From: Ardenticatenales bacterium
Lineage (GTDB): Bacteria > Chloroflexota > Anaerolineae > Promineifilales > Promineifilaceae
Assembly (NCBI GenBank): GCA_020634575.1
Contig: JACKBM010000011.1
Coordinates: 67,800-131,799, forward strand
DNA: 64,000 nucleotides
Direction: 5' to 3'
Part shown: positions 33,876 to 48,644 of the stretch, piece after piece
Numbering within the stretch: the stretch's first letter is position 1
Layout of the letters: every line of letters begins with the position of its first letter
Made by a program: the position numbers and the translations under genes
The notes under the pieces: generated by a model
Told to the model about the DNA's origin: nothing
The model's input: only the letters and a program-made list of their open reading frames with translations
Databases searched by the model: none

Positions 33876-34616
33876 ATGATGTACAGCGTAAAAGAGCTGG
33901 CCGACATGGCGGATGTCAGCCGGCGAACTCTACATTACTATGACGAGCTGGGATTGCTTGTTCCGGCTGTGGTCTCAGACCAGGGTTACCGGCGCTATAA
34001 CGAGGCGTCGCTGCTGCGCCTGCAGCAGATTATGTTTTACCGGGAAATGGGGTTGGAGCTGCGCCAGATCCGGACCTTGCTGGATGACCCGGATTTTGAC
34101 CTGTTGACAGCGTTGCGATCCCACCGGGAGGCGCTGCAGGACAAAGTCAGGCGGCTGCAACAACTGGTGCAGACTGTGGACACTACCATCGCCCATCTAC
34201 ATGGAGAGATTGCCATGAGCAAGAAGAATCTATTTAGCGGCTTCAGCGAGGCGGAACAGGCTCGATATGAGGAAGAGGCGGTTGCCAACTGGGGCGAGAT
34301 GGCCTCAGATTCGATCAAGCGCTGGCACCAGTACGGCAAGGCGCGCCAGGCGGAAATTCTGGCTGAGGGCGGCGCTATTTACGAAGAGATTGCGGCCAAT
34401 ATGGCTGCCGGTCCGGCGAGCGCCACCATCCAAGCATCATTAAAGCGCTGGCATAATCACCTGCGCTATTTTTACGAGCCAACCCCTGAGATTATGGCCG
34501 GGCTGGGCAATGCCTATCACGATCACCCGGATTTCAGGGCCACCTTTACCCGGATCGATCCGGCTTTGCCGGCTTTCTTGAAAGAGGCGATTGCCATTTA
34601 CGTCGCCGGGTTGTAG
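33876..34616 (+). CDS. MerR-family regulator with TipAS ligand domain
   Basis: A 246-residue TipAL-like activator. The N-terminal winged helix (1-70) reads YSVKELADMADVSRRTLHYY and LLVPAVVSDQGYRRY. A coiled-coil helix (about 75-110) leads to a TipAS-type antibiotic-binding domain with WGEMASDSIKRWHQYGK and HDHPDFRATFTRIDP. It probably senses a drug-like or other small organic ligand and untwists its own over-spaced promoter. No ribosome site is visible before either of the two adjacent ATGs (33876 and 33879), which agrees with leaderless translation. The next gene, a TetR repressor, converges 6 bases away. No transporter gene lies beside it, so the outputs are unknown. Confidence 0.88.
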   Translation: MMYSVKELADMADVSRRTLHYYDELGLLVPAVVSDQGYRRYNEASLLRLQQIMFYREMGLELRQIRTLLDDPDFDLLTALRSHREALQDKVRRLQQLVQTVDTTIAHLHGEIAMSKKNLFSGFSEAEQARYEEEAVANWGEMASDSIKRWHQYGKARQAEILAEGGAIYEEIAANMAAGPASATIQASLKRWHNHLRYFYEPTPEIMAGLGNAYHDHPDFRATFTRIDPALPAFLKEAIAIYVAGL

Positions 34617-34622
34617 GCGAAC

Positions 34623-35192
34623 TCAGGTGGGGTTAAGCGCTTGCCGCTGCATGGTATGCAGGAGCCGGGCGATAGTTTGCGCGTCGTGAGGGGACCGGCC
34701 GGTTAACCACCAATCAATCAGCGCCAGCTGAGCGCCCACCACATAGTTGGCCAGCAGCTCCAGCGGGAACGCCGCCGTCGCCGCCGCCTGGGTGCCGGCC
34801 AGGCTGGTCAACAGGTCGGTAACCATCTGTTGCTGAATCCCCTTGATGATCAACTCCGCAGACCGGGCCCTGGCAATCGCCAGGTAGATGCCACGGGAGG
34901 ATGCCAGCTCTTCCAGGAAGCGGATAAAGCCTTCCGGCGGCTCTGACGCCAGCAGATCTTCATAACGCAGCGGCCGTAGCGTCAGGTGACTGGCAAAGTC
35001 CTGGTGATGGTCCAGGAGCAGATCGTCCTTACTCTCATAGTGAAGGTAAAAGGTGGTCCGACCGACGTTGGCCCGGTCGGTGATCTCCTGAATGGTGATG
35101 GCGTCGTACCCTTTTTCAGCTACCAGTTGCATCAGGGCGCTTTTTAGCTGCTGGCGGGTGCGCTCCACCCGGCGGTCACCGCTTTCAATCAT
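34623..35192 (-). CDS. TetR-family transcriptional repressor
   Basis: A 189-residue regulator. The helix-turn-helix (about 30-55) reads ITIQEITDRANVGRTTFYLH, a standard TetR N-terminus. The C-terminal helical part has the TetR_C-like FIRFLEELASSRGIYLAIA and ends without a DNA-binding duplicate. It is divergent from a membrane-anchored methyltransferase gene, and a palindrome lies in the 135-base region between them. The likely role is repression of both genes and release by a small hydrophobic ligand. Ligand not known. Confidence 0.88.
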   Translation of the reverse strand: MIESGDRRVERTRQQLKSALMQLVAEKGYDAITIQEITDRANVGRTTFYLHYESKDDLLLDHHQDFASHLTLRPLRYEDLLASEPPEGFIRFLEELASSRGIYLAIARARSAELIIKGIQQQMVTDLLTSLAGTQAAATAAFPLELLANYVVGAQLALIDWWLTGRSPHDAQTIARLLHTMQRQALNPT

Positions 35193-35205
35193 TGCTTACT
35201 CTCAC

Positions 35206-35229
35206 TGAACAATCTACGCGTTCTGTTCA
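35206..35229. promoter_or_regulatory. Candidate TetR operator
   Basis: TGAACA at 35206-35211 and TGTTCA at 35224-35229 form an inverted repeat with a 12-base centre, and GAAC/GTTC (35207-35210, 35220-35223) gives an overlapping dyad. It lies 14 bases upstream of tetR and about 100 before the divergent methyltransferase gene. Confidence 0.5.
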
Positions 35230-35327
35230 TAATTGGACATCTGCTCATTACTGCTTAGTGTATTTGCGCTCCGCTTAACTTAAGGTAGGCATAGCTTAAT
35301 TAACCATTCCAAGTGGAGTATATTCTG

Positions 35328-36209
35328 ATGGATCTAGATCACCTTCAACCCGCTCGCCGGCGGCTGCAGTTGGCCGGGCGGCATTTCTTTCTGTTACTGG
35401 TCCTGGTCGTCATCTTGTTTGTTTTATACTGGGAAACGCGGAATCTGTCACTGACTGGCGTGGCGGCGGTGCTGTTTGTGGCGGCCCACGTACTGGCGGC
35501 GCTGGTGGTCATGGTTGGCGGTCGGTCGCTGGTTGCCAGGTTTTTCAGGAAGATTCATGGTGGTTCAGCGGCCACCGCGCCGGAAACGGAGGGGCTGACA
35601 ATTCGCTGGGCCTGGTTTTACGACCTGTTTTTGCGGCTGCTCTTTGCCGGGCATGTGCCGCGTATAATGCGCTCAGCCGTCCGGCTAGCTGATTTGCAGC
35701 CAGATGAGGTGGCCCTGGATGTGGGCTGCGGTACCGGCACGTTGGCCATTATGGTGGCGCAAGAAACCGGCCGGTCCACTGCCCTCTTCGGCATCGATCC
35801 CGCGCCAGAGATGATAGCCCGGGCCCGGCAGAAAGCAGACAAGGCCGGTGTAGACGTAACCTTCCAAACGGGCGTCGCGGAAGCGCTGGCGTTCCCCGAT
35901 GGCCGCTTTGATCTGGTGATGAATAGCCTGATGATGCACCATCTGCCCGCGGCGCTGCAGAGTCGGGCGCTGGCCGAGATGTACCGGGTGTTGCGCCCTG
36001 GCGGACGCCTTCTAATCGTCGACTTTGAGCCGCCCAAAGCTGGCTTGCAGAAGCGTATCCTGACCTGGCTATTGGGCGAAATGACTGCCATCGACAACAG
36101 CAAGCTCTTGCCGCGGGTGGCCGCTGCCGGCTTCAGCGACATCCGCAGTGGTCAAACGGATAGTACGCTGGCAATTTACCTTACCGCAATCAAGCCAGTC
36201 TCTTCCTGA
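35328..36209 (+). CDS. Membrane-anchored class I SAM-dependent methyltransferase
   Basis: A 293-residue protein. ATG 35328 is preferred over GTG 35313, since GGAG lies nine bases ahead and inside the GTG extension. Two N-terminal membrane helices (about 19-35 and 42-64) are followed by a Methyltransf_11/25-type domain. Motif I is LDVGCGTGTLA (130-140), the acidic loop is FGIDPAPEM, motif IV is FDLVMNSLMMHHL, and RVLRPGGRLLIVDFEPP is motif VI. This resembles UbiE/phospholipid-type methyltransferases. The anchor suggests a lipid or quinone-like substrate at the membrane. It is divergent from tetR and convergent with a small membrane protein gene 14 bases away. Confidence 0.85.
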   Translation: MDLDHLQPARRRLQLAGRHFFLLLVLVVILFVLYWETRNLSLTGVAAVLFVAAHVLAALVVMVGGRSLVARFFRKIHGGSAATAPETEGLTIRWAWFYDLFLRLLFAGHVPRIMRSAVRLADLQPDEVALDVGCGTGTLAIMVAQETGRSTALFGIDPAPEMIARARQKADKAGVDVTFQTGVAEALAFPDGRFDLVMNSLMMHHLPAALQSRALAEMYRVLRPGGRLLIVDFEPPKAGLQKRILTWLLGEMTAIDNSKLLPRVAAAGFSDIRSGQTDSTLAIYLTAIKPVSS

Positions 36210-36223
36210 GTCTGGGCGCTCAC

Positions 36224-36541
36224 CTAGCCGAGCTCGGATTGCCGCAGAAAACCAGTCGAGCTGAAAATGTAGGCGACGATCGGGCCGACAAACAGAACGA
36301 TGGGCAGCACCAGCAAGGCCTGAGTCCAACTCATCGGCGAAAGAAATGGCGTGATGACCAGCAGGATCAATACATAGGGCAGCATCTGCCGATAATTTCT
36401 CGGGATATCGCTAAACAGCTCGACCAATTTGGGCCAACCATGCCAGTCGACAAAGGCAAAAAGGGTTGTGCCATTGAGAAAGAGGATGGCGAGCAGCTCT
36501 AGCAGCAAAAGTTCGACGATCAAAATCTCAATCAGACCCAT
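36224..36541 (-). CDS. Small hypothetical membrane protein
   Basis: A 105-residue protein with three hydrophobic helices, the first being LIEILIVELLLLELLAILFL and the last two near residues 57-75 and 78-96. The start at ATG 36541 has AGGAG seven bases ahead; the ATG at 36547 is only one base from that site. I do not recognise the family. It is convergent with the methyltransferase gene. It is separated from the GH92 gene behind it by a terminator, so it is probably monocistronic. Function unknown. Confidence 0.6.
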   Translation of the reverse strand: MGLIEILIVELLLLELLAILFLNGTTLFAFVDWHGWPKLVELFSDIPRNYRQMLPYVLILLVITPFLSPMSWTQALLVLPIVLFVGPIVAYIFSSTGFLRQSELG

Positions 36542-36583
36542 GAACATGCTCCTGAAAATGTCGGGATGAGGCTGGCGCTAAAA

Positions 36584-36632
36584 AGGCCGGCAAGAGGCGC
36601 AGAGGCATAGCCTTTGCGTCACTTGCCGGCCT
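36584..36632 (-). terminator. Long hairpin with T-run, second terminator
   Basis: AGGCCGGCAAG (36584-36594) pairs with CTTGCCGGCCT (36622-36632). The minus strand then reads TTTT into the leader of the small membrane gene. The loop contains a further weak stem. With the terminator at 36685-36719 it insulates the small gene from the long operon upstream. The rest of 36548-36863 shows no gene. Confidence 0.6.
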
Positions 36633-36684
36633 ACTTTGTTCCTTGCCTGGCGTGAAGCCCTGCACCTAACCCTGTCTGCCGAAT

Positions 36685-36719
36685 AAAAAAAGCTGGCACC
36701 CTGAAGTAAGGATGCCAGC
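36685..36719 (-). terminator. Intrinsic terminator of the GH92 operon
   Basis: Minus strand: GCTGGCATCC, eight-base loop, GGGTGCCAGC, then TTTTTTT. It begins about 145 bases after the GH92 stop and closes the long minus-strand gene string. Confidence 0.85.
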
Positions 36720-36863
36720 CTATGTTGCAACTAATACAGCGATTCTTTGCGCAATCTGCTGGATACCCCCAGTTTGCCAGAGAGCGTGATTGCTGTCAAC
36801 CAACCTGCAAATGCCCTACAATTTTTCTAATAGAGAAGTCAATTGAAAATGGCATTGCTGTGG

Positions 36864-39164
36864 TCAAGGTCCAAACCTCACGTCCCGGTTGTCATGGTGG
36901 TCTGAATCCTCAACTCCGGGCGCATTTCCCCACGCCTTATTGGGCTCTGCCCCCAGTTTCAGTTTTAAATGCCCGCCTTCGGTGAGGTCGCGCTGATAGA
37001 TCCAGGCTGTGTCAAGTGGGTTGCCGTTCAATTCAGCTGATTGGATGTATTGGTCGCCAGGGCCGTGGCGTGTGGTCTCGATCACAAAGGTAGCGCCAGC
37101 GTGATACTGTTCATCAAGATGAATGGTAATGCGATCAAAAACAGGTGTGGATAGCTCCAGGGTCGGTTCCACGGCGCAACCGCCATTCAGGCTGAACAAG
37201 CCGATGGCCATTAACACATTGAGAGCCCCCATCTGACCCTGATCTTCGTCGCCGCCGTAGCCACCAAAAGGGGTGATATCGCTTTTGACCACGTCAAAAA
37301 TGCGGCGGACCCATTTCTGCGTCAACCAGGGCGCACCCGCATGGTTAAACAAATGGGCCAGATAGGTGCAGGGCTGGTTGCCATAGTCAATGTAGCCGTC
37401 CGTATGATCAGCATGTGTACAGATAAAATCATGAGCGGACGCTTTCTGGAACAGGTCATCCAGTTCACGCACAAAGATCTCCTGGCTACCGAACAACTGG
37501 ATCAGGCCGGGGATGTCATGGGGGACATGCCAGCGGTAATGGTGACCATTGCCCTCAACCCAGCCAACGCCTGACAGGGGATCAAATTTGTCAATGAAGG
37601 AGCCATCCATTACCCGTGGGTGCATAAACCGCGTGGCTGGATTCCAGAGATGGCGATAGTTGCCGGCGCGGATTATGAGCTGGTCGTAATCCGCCTCGTT
37701 GCCCAGCGCCCGCGCCAATTGGGCCAGCGCCCAATCGTGATAGGCGTACTCAAGGGTCATCGTCCCGGCGCCACCGACATGGAAAGCATCTGCCTGAATC
37801 CCTAACGGGACATAGCCTCGCTCGAGGTAATACTCGATACCGCCGCCAACAGAGGAATTGTGCTCATAACCCGCTTTGCTCATCAGCCCCCCGGGGCCAT
37901 GGTTCTTCAGCATGCCAGCATACGCCGCCTCAATGTCAAATGTGCGAATGCCTTTCATCCAGGCGGAGACCAGAAATGTGGTCGAGGTGGGTGAGGTCAT
38001 CACGAAGGTATAGTTGCCTCCGGATGGCCCACGGGGGATAAGCCCACCATTGTGGTACATGTCCACCAGGGTATTGCAAAAGTTGTGCACAATCCGGGGA
38101 CAGACAAGCGGCCAGAGTGTGTTGAGCGTCCAGGCGGCGCCCCAGAAGGCGTCCGAGTTGTGATGCTCGTAGCGGGGCAGGCCCGTTTCGTCCAGCGGGA
38201 TTTGCCGGACCTGGGGGACAGCGCCTGTCATGTCCATGTAGGTGCCGCCGGCGTCGCTGACCCGGCGGCGCCCCTTGAGCGCATGGAACAGGTCTGTGTA
38301 GAACTTGGTCTTCTGGGCGGCGCTGCCGCCCTCAACCTCAATGCGGCCCAGCCATTCATTCCATTCGCGACGAGCATCAGCGCGGACGGCGTCGAAATCC
38401 CAATGGTCACACTCTTGCCGGATGTTCTCCTGCGCATAGTTGATGCCGCAATAGGAGATGCCCACCCGGAACTGCAGCACAGCGCCCGCCTGCACATCAT
38501 AGCCCAGGGCGAAACCATGACGCTGCCGGGTTCCGTGCAGCGCCACGACCTCGTCATCCTGCCAGCAGATGACTTCATCAGGTGTTTGTTCACATTGAAC
38601 AGAGAAGTAGATGCGGGTAGGTTTCGGCCGGCGGCGGGTCGCATCGTTTTCGACATAGCCGCAGAATTCATTAACCCCTGTCTGCGCTACAGAGGCATCG
38701 GACATGGGCAGCATGATCGTTGCCGGCAGATCAAACAGTATCCAGGCGCGATCAGCTCTGGTGAAGGTGTAGCGGTGCCAGCCAACGCGCGTGGTCGCCG
38801 TGAGTTCCGCGCGAATGCCGTAATCCTCCAGGGTGACGGCGTGATAACCGGGCTGCGCAATCTCGTTGTCGTGGCTGAACCTTGAAGCATAGGCGTTGCT
38901 GCCGAGGTGGCCGCGAAAGTCGCCCATGGTTGGCATGACGGGAATGCCGCAGAGTTGCCAGGCATGGACATGGCTGAACCAATGGATTTGCGCGTCGGTG
39001 TAGCGGTAGCCGCTTTTCCAGGCGTCATTACCCACCCGGGTGTCAGGGCTGAGATTGACCATGCCAAAGGGCCGGCTGGCACTGGTAAAGAAGAAAAAGC
39101 GGCGGTTGGCGCTATCGATCAGTGGGTTGACCCAGTCGACTGGTTGAACTCTTTCTAAAGGCAT
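36864..39164 (-). CDS. GH92-family glycosidase (alpha-mannosidase type), cytoplasmic
   Basis: A 766-residue enzyme with the two-domain GH92 layout. The N-terminal beta domain opens WVNPLIDSANRRFFFFTSAS and RPFGMVNLSPDT, and the catalytic barrel includes SDAFWGAAWTLNTLWPLVCP and MLKNHGPGGLM. The catalytic-acid block reads YGGDEDQGQMGAL, against NEDxGQMSAW in known members, so Glu is kept but the preceding Asn is Asp. Known members remove terminal alpha-mannose using calcium. No signal peptide is present, whereas many characterised GH92 enzymes are secreted, so it should act on glycans or glycosides inside the cell. It starts 6 bases after the kinase-like gene, which makes a common operon. Exact linkage is unknown. 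Confidence 0.82.
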   Translation of the reverse strand: MPLERVQPVDWVNPLIDSANRRFFFFTSASRPFGMVNLSPDTRVGNDAWKSGYRYTDAQIHWFSHVHAWQLCGIPVMPTMGDFRGHLGSNAYASRFSHDNEIAQPGYHAVTLEDYGIRAELTATTRVGWHRYTFTRADRAWILFDLPATIMLPMSDASVAQTGVNEFCGYVENDATRRRPKPTRIYFSVQCEQTPDEVICWQDDEVVALHGTRQRHGFALGYDVQAGAVLQFRVGISYCGINYAQENIRQECDHWDFDAVRADARREWNEWLGRIEVEGGSAAQKTKFYTDLFHALKGRRRVSDAGGTYMDMTGAVPQVRQIPLDETGLPRYEHHNSDAFWGAAWTLNTLWPLVCPRIVHNFCNTLVDMYHNGGLIPRGPSGGNYTFVMTSPTSTTFLVSAWMKGIRTFDIEAAYAGMLKNHGPGGLMSKAGYEHNSSVGGGIEYYLERGYVPLGIQADAFHVGGAGTMTLEYAYHDWALAQLARALGNEADYDQLIIRAGNYRHLWNPATRFMHPRVMDGSFIDKFDPLSGVGWVEGNGHHYRWHVPHDIPGLIQLFGSQEIFVRELDDLFQKASAHDFICTHADHTDGYIDYGNQPCTYLAHLFNHAGAPWLTQKWVRRIFDVVKSDITPFGGYGGDEDQGQMGALNVLMAIGLFSLNGGCAVEPTLELSTPVFDRITIHLDEQYHAGATFVIETTRHGPGDQYIQSAELNGNPLDTAWIYQRDLTEGGHLKLKLGAEPNKAWGNAPGVEDSDHHDNRDVRFGP

Positions 39165-39170
39165 GAGTTT

Positions 39171-40166
39171 TTACATGTAAGCGCGGATACGCTGGATGGC
39201 TGAAGCGAGGAGTTCTGGGCCAAAGGCGAAATGAGTGGGACTTGGCCAATCAAGATGTATCCATTCCACCACATCAAAGGCCCGGGCCACCATAAACGTT
39301 TTGACGGCAGATTCGTAGCGGCTTCCTAAAGGCCGAATGCGACTGTAGCCGTCGTAAAAGGCGGCCTGGAGCCTTTGCAGAACCTGCTGATCAGGCTGCC
39401 AGTAATCTTTCAGGTCGGTCAAGGGCACGGCGATGTCGTAATAATGCGAGGCATAGCGGGCATCAGCAAAATCAATCACGTTTAGTTGACCTTGATGTAA
39501 CAGGCAATTGTTCAGGGTCAAATCGGCATGGACCAGGCCATAATGTTCAGCTGTGCCAATTTCTTTAATCTCGGCCAGGAGCCTTGCAGATGCTCTCGCA
39601 CACAGGTTGCGTTGTTCCGCTGTTAGTGTAACGGAGGTGTCGTTCTGACTGTCCTGCCAATACAGCAGCTTGTCCCAGGCCGTATGGGGGCGATCAATGG
39701 CTGCCGGCAGGGCAAAATGCTCGGTGTGATCATGTAGGTGCGCCATAAAGGCCCCGATCTGTCTGACGAGATCCGGCGCAGGGCGCTTGCCGATTTTCTG
39801 TCCCGGTGTCCAACGTAACAGGGTGACGACGCGGCCAGCCGGAATCTGGTTTGTAGAAACCCGCTGGACCAACGTGCCATTCAGGGCGGCAACCGGTTCG
39901 GGTACGGTCAAATCGGTATCACGTTTTATGGCCCGTAACCACAACAATTCCGCTTCTGTCCACGTTATCCAGCGCTCGGCCAGTTCTGGATTAATGCGTA
40001 GCACAAATCGGTCTTGGCTTGTGTCGACGCGGAAAATGGTAGCGCTGGACTCAGAGAGGAAGCGGAGTTTGGCGTCCTCAAGACCATAGCGTGCCAGGGC
40101 GGCGTAGCCCAATTCACGCAGCCATCTGCGTTGTGTCGCTGGCATCACCTGGTCAAATGATTTCAT
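39171..40166 (-). CDS. APH/choline-kinase-type phosphotransferase
   Basis: A 331-residue kinase-fold protein. The catalytic loop is GLVHADLTLNN (His-x-Asp with Asn), followed by the metal Asp in VIDFADARYASHYYD, as in homoserine- and aminoglycoside-type kinases (PF01636). The N-lobe has FVLRIN with the ATP-binding Lys replaced by Arg, a point to verify. It may phosphorylate a small sugar, choline or amino alcohol. The neighbours are a GH92 glycosidase 6 bases downstream and the ABC-DUF2723 fusion 53 bases upstream, so a monosaccharide released by the glycosidases is a reasonable guess. Antibiotic inactivation is less likely in this setting. Confidence 0.75.
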   Translation of the reverse strand: MKSFDQVMPATQRRWLRELGYAALARYGLEDAKLRFLSESSATIFRVDTSQDRFVLRINPELAERWITWTEAELLWLRAIKRDTDLTVPEPVAALNGTLVQRVSTNQIPAGRVVTLLRWTPGQKIGKRPAPDLVRQIGAFMAHLHDHTEHFALPAAIDRPHTAWDKLLYWQDSQNDTSVTLTAEQRNLCARASARLLAEIKEIGTAEHYGLVHADLTLNNCLLHQGQLNVIDFADARYASHYYDIAVPLTDLKDYWQPDQQVLQRLQAAFYDGYSRIRPLGSRYESAVKTFMVARAFDVVEWIHLDWPSPTHFAFGPELLASAIQRIRAYM

Positions 40167-40219
40167 GTTGCCGTAAATCCTCTGGCCAACCTGGTCATGA
40201 GAGCAGTAGCCTGGATGGA

Positions 40220-42589
40220 TTACTCGCGCAAGGAAAGGCTATACAACCCATTAGGCTCGCGCTGCAAGTTGAAGTATTGGGGCAGATCATAGCGGTTATC
40301 GGTGAAAACCGGCCGGCCGGCGCGCAAATCTTCCTTTATCTGGGCTATCAGCGGGGGCTGCACCTGGCCTTCTGTCCGGTAGGGGGTTGGCTCGGCCATC
40401 TCAATCCCCATGCGCTCCTGTTCTACAGCCGTCACATAATAAACCGCATATAACGTGCGCCATTCCAGTAAAACAAACGCATCATCCGGCAAACCATTGG
40501 CAATCGCTTCGGCATATCGGCGTGGTGCCGTCAGATCGTCAACCGGGTAAGGGTAGGTCTCGGTCACAAAGCTGGCTTTGCCCTCAACCAGGGCCACCAG
40601 GCGCGCGGGCCAAAAATGTTGGCCAATCAACAAGACGAAGATCAGGGCCACGGCTGCCTTGCCCCAGGGCTTTTGCGTCCACAGCCGTTGCTCAGCCCGG
40701 TTCAGCAGATGGTCAAACCCGGCCATGGCGGCTACCACGAGAACAATGTAGCTGGGCAAATAGAAGATATGTTTGTCGCCCGGGTCGTAATTGATCACCA
40801 GCACCAAAACGGTCAGGAAGCCGGTCAGCATAAAGTAGGCAATCGGGCGATTTTGCCGGCGAATGGCAAACCAGCCGATGATAGCGGCGGCGATGCTGAC
40901 CAGGCCAAACTCGAAAACTATCAGGCGGAATAGGAAAGTGGCCAGGCGGGTGACCATAAATAGCGGGCCGCCGGGAAACATCGCACTTTGCCATTGCGGG
41001 GCGGATAAGGTCTGGTAGAGGCGTTGCCAGAATGTCTGCATGTCAGCTGCCGTGACGCCCCAGGCCGTCCCCGATGGGTATTGGGCTGTGTAATCGTAGC
41101 CAGTCGCCGACTGGCGCACATCAATGATGTAAAACGAGAGCAAAAAGAGGCCCAGTCCCACAGCCGCGCCGGCGAGACCGACCAGTAGGGGCGAGATGGC
41201 GGCAAAACTCCGCTGCTCGACGCCGGCACTCTCCTGTCCGCTGTTTGGCCTATTGCTCCGCACAATCCAAACGAAATACAGCAAGGCGGCTGGCGCAATC
41301 AGGACGGAATACAGATGTACCCCAAAACTCAATCCGCTCAAGAGCGCCGCCGCAAAGAGCCATCCCTGTCGTTTGGATGGCAGCTGCCCCCAATACCACA
41401 GCGCCAGCATCACCAGCACCCACCACAGCGTGCCCACGGTGTACACTTCCGCAATCACCGCCTGTGACCAGAAAGTATAGGAAACCAACAGGGCGAAACT
41501 GCCCAAAATGGCTGCCAGGCGCCGTCGGGTTACAAAACAGCCGAGCAGGTAGACGCCGGCTACCGTCCCGGCTGCGGCCACAGCCGACAGCAGATTAATA
41601 CGCCAGGCCAGCGTCCCTATCGGCAAAAGGCCAAACAGCCGCCCAATTAAGGAGTACAGCGGATAGCCGGTCGGATGGGCAATGCCCAGCGTATAGGCCA
41701 GCGTCTGAAATTCGGCACTGTCGCTGTACAAGATATCTGGAGCCAGCGTGCGCAAATAAACTAACAGGGCGGCGAGACCCACCAGCAAAGACACCAACAA
41801 ATCGGAAAAAGCTGGCGCCAAAACTTTGCTGGCTTTATGGCCGACAGCCGCTAACTGGGCGCTGCCGGCTACTTCTGTCGTTACCGGCGCCTCCTGCTGG
41901 TGCTGTCTGCTTTGGCCCTGGATTCGGCCATCTACCAGATGCAATACCTCGTCTGCATACTCATCGACCAGACTGTCATGGGACGCCAGCAGGATCGTAA
42001 CCTGTTCACGGTGGGCCAGCTCTTTTAGCAGCGTCAGAATCTCGCGCGCCGTTTCACTGTCCAGTTCGCCCGTGGCCTCGTCCGCCAGGATCACCTTGGG
42101 TTTGTTGACGATGGCGCGGGCGATGGCGATACGCTGTTGTTGCCCGCCAGACAGCTCAAACGGGCGATGGTGCAGCCATTTTTCCAGCCCCATCATCTGC
42201 AAGCAGGCCATGACACGGGGGTGCCGTTCCCGGCCGGGAACCCCGGCAATCCGCAGCATCAAATCTACATTTTCATAAGCGGAAAGGGTGGGTAACAGGC
42301 CAAACGATTGAAAGACAAAGCCGACCTGCTGCTGCCGCCAGGTGGTCGCCTCTTCATCGCCCAATTCATGGATAGCCAGGCCATTGACATGAATGGTGCC
42401 GGCTGTGGGTTGATCCAGCCCGCCGATGCAGTTTAGCAGCGTCGTTTTGCCGCTGCCGGAGCGCCCTTTCAGGGCGACAAACCGGCCGGTCGGGATCTGT
42501 AGATTAATCTCCGCCAACGCCGTCACCGTGTCATCATAGACGCGCTGCACCTGGCGGATATCAATAGCAAGGGTTTCGTTCTCGGTCAT
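40220..42589 (-). CDS. Fusion of MacB/LolD-type ABC ATPase with DUF2723 (TMEM260-like) membrane glycosyltransferase domain
   Basis: One 789-residue frame with no sign of a break. Residues 1-225 are a full ABC ATPase: Walker A GRSGSGKTT (42-50), Gln94 in FVFQSFGLLP, signature LSGGQQQR (146-153), Walker B VILADE (166-171), His204. The SFGLLPTLSAYENV region is that of the MacB/LolD/FtsE branch. A hydrophilic linker (225-260) leads to about 12 membrane helices. The first lumenal loop holds SDSAEFQTLAYTLGIAHPTG (289-308), the hallmark of DUF2723, a GT-C-like family related to protein O-mannosyltransferases. The acidic Asp289/Asp-Glu residues could be catalytic. No ABC permease helices are in this protein; the matching double-FtsX permease lies two genes upstream. 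The natural reading is an exporter ATPase tethered to a surface glycosylation enzyme. This fusion is not one I know. Confidence 0.85.
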   Translation of the reverse strand: MTENETLAIDIRQVQRVYDDTVTALAEINLQIPTGRFVALKGRSGSGKTTLLNCIGGLDQPTAGTIHVNGLAIHELGDEEATTWRQQQVGFVFQSFGLLPTLSAYENVDLMLRIAGVPGRERHPRVMACLQMMGLEKWLHHRPFELSGGQQQRIAIARAIVNKPKVILADEATGELDSETAREILTLLKELAHREQVTILLASHDSLVDEYADEVLHLVDGRIQGQSRQHQQEAPVTTEVAGSAQLAAVGHKASKVLAPAFSDLLVSLLVGLAALLVYLRTLAPDILYSDSAEFQTLAYTLGIAHPTGYPLYSLIGRLFGLLPIGTLAWRINLLSAVAAAGTVAGVYLLGCFVTRRRLAAILGSFALLVSYTFWSQAVIAEVYTVGTLWWVLVMLALWYWGQLPSKRQGWLFAAALLSGLSFGVHLYSVLIAPAALLYFVWIVRSNRPNSGQESAGVEQRSFAAISPLLVGLAGAAVGLGLFLLSFYIIDVRQSATGYDYTAQYPSGTAWGVTAADMQTFWQRLYQTLSAPQWQSAMFPGGPLFMVTRLATFLFRLIVFEFGLVSIAAAIIGWFAIRRQNRPIAYFMLTGFLTVLVLVINYDPGDKHIFYLPSYIVLVVAAMAGFDHLLNRAEQRLWTQKPWGKAAVALIFVLLIGQHFWPARLVALVEGKASFVTETYPYPVDDLTAPRRYAEAIANGLPDDAFVLLEWRTLYAVYYVTAVEQERMGIEMAEPTPYRTEGQVQPPLIAQIKEDLRAGRPVFTDNRYDLPQYFNLQREPNGLYSLSLRE

Positions 42590-42601
42590 AAAAGCTGTGG
42601 C

Positions 42602-42636
42602 GTGGGTCAGGCATTGTCAAACAACGCCTGACCCAC
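42602..42636. other. Stem-loop between GH2 and ABC-DUF2723 genes
   Basis: GTGGGTCAGGC (42602-42612) pairs with GCCTGACCCAC (42626-42636). After one mismatch the loop adds TTGT/ACAA. It nearly fills the 57-base gap. No T-run follows on the minus strand, so it is probably a processing or stabilising element within the operon. Confidence 0.7.
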
Positions 42637-42646
42637 CACGTTTACA

Positions 42647-48603
<5,957 letters not shown>

Positions 48604-48644
48604 TGAGACAGTCAGGAAAATGGCAAGTTGGCAGGTCGCATCGT

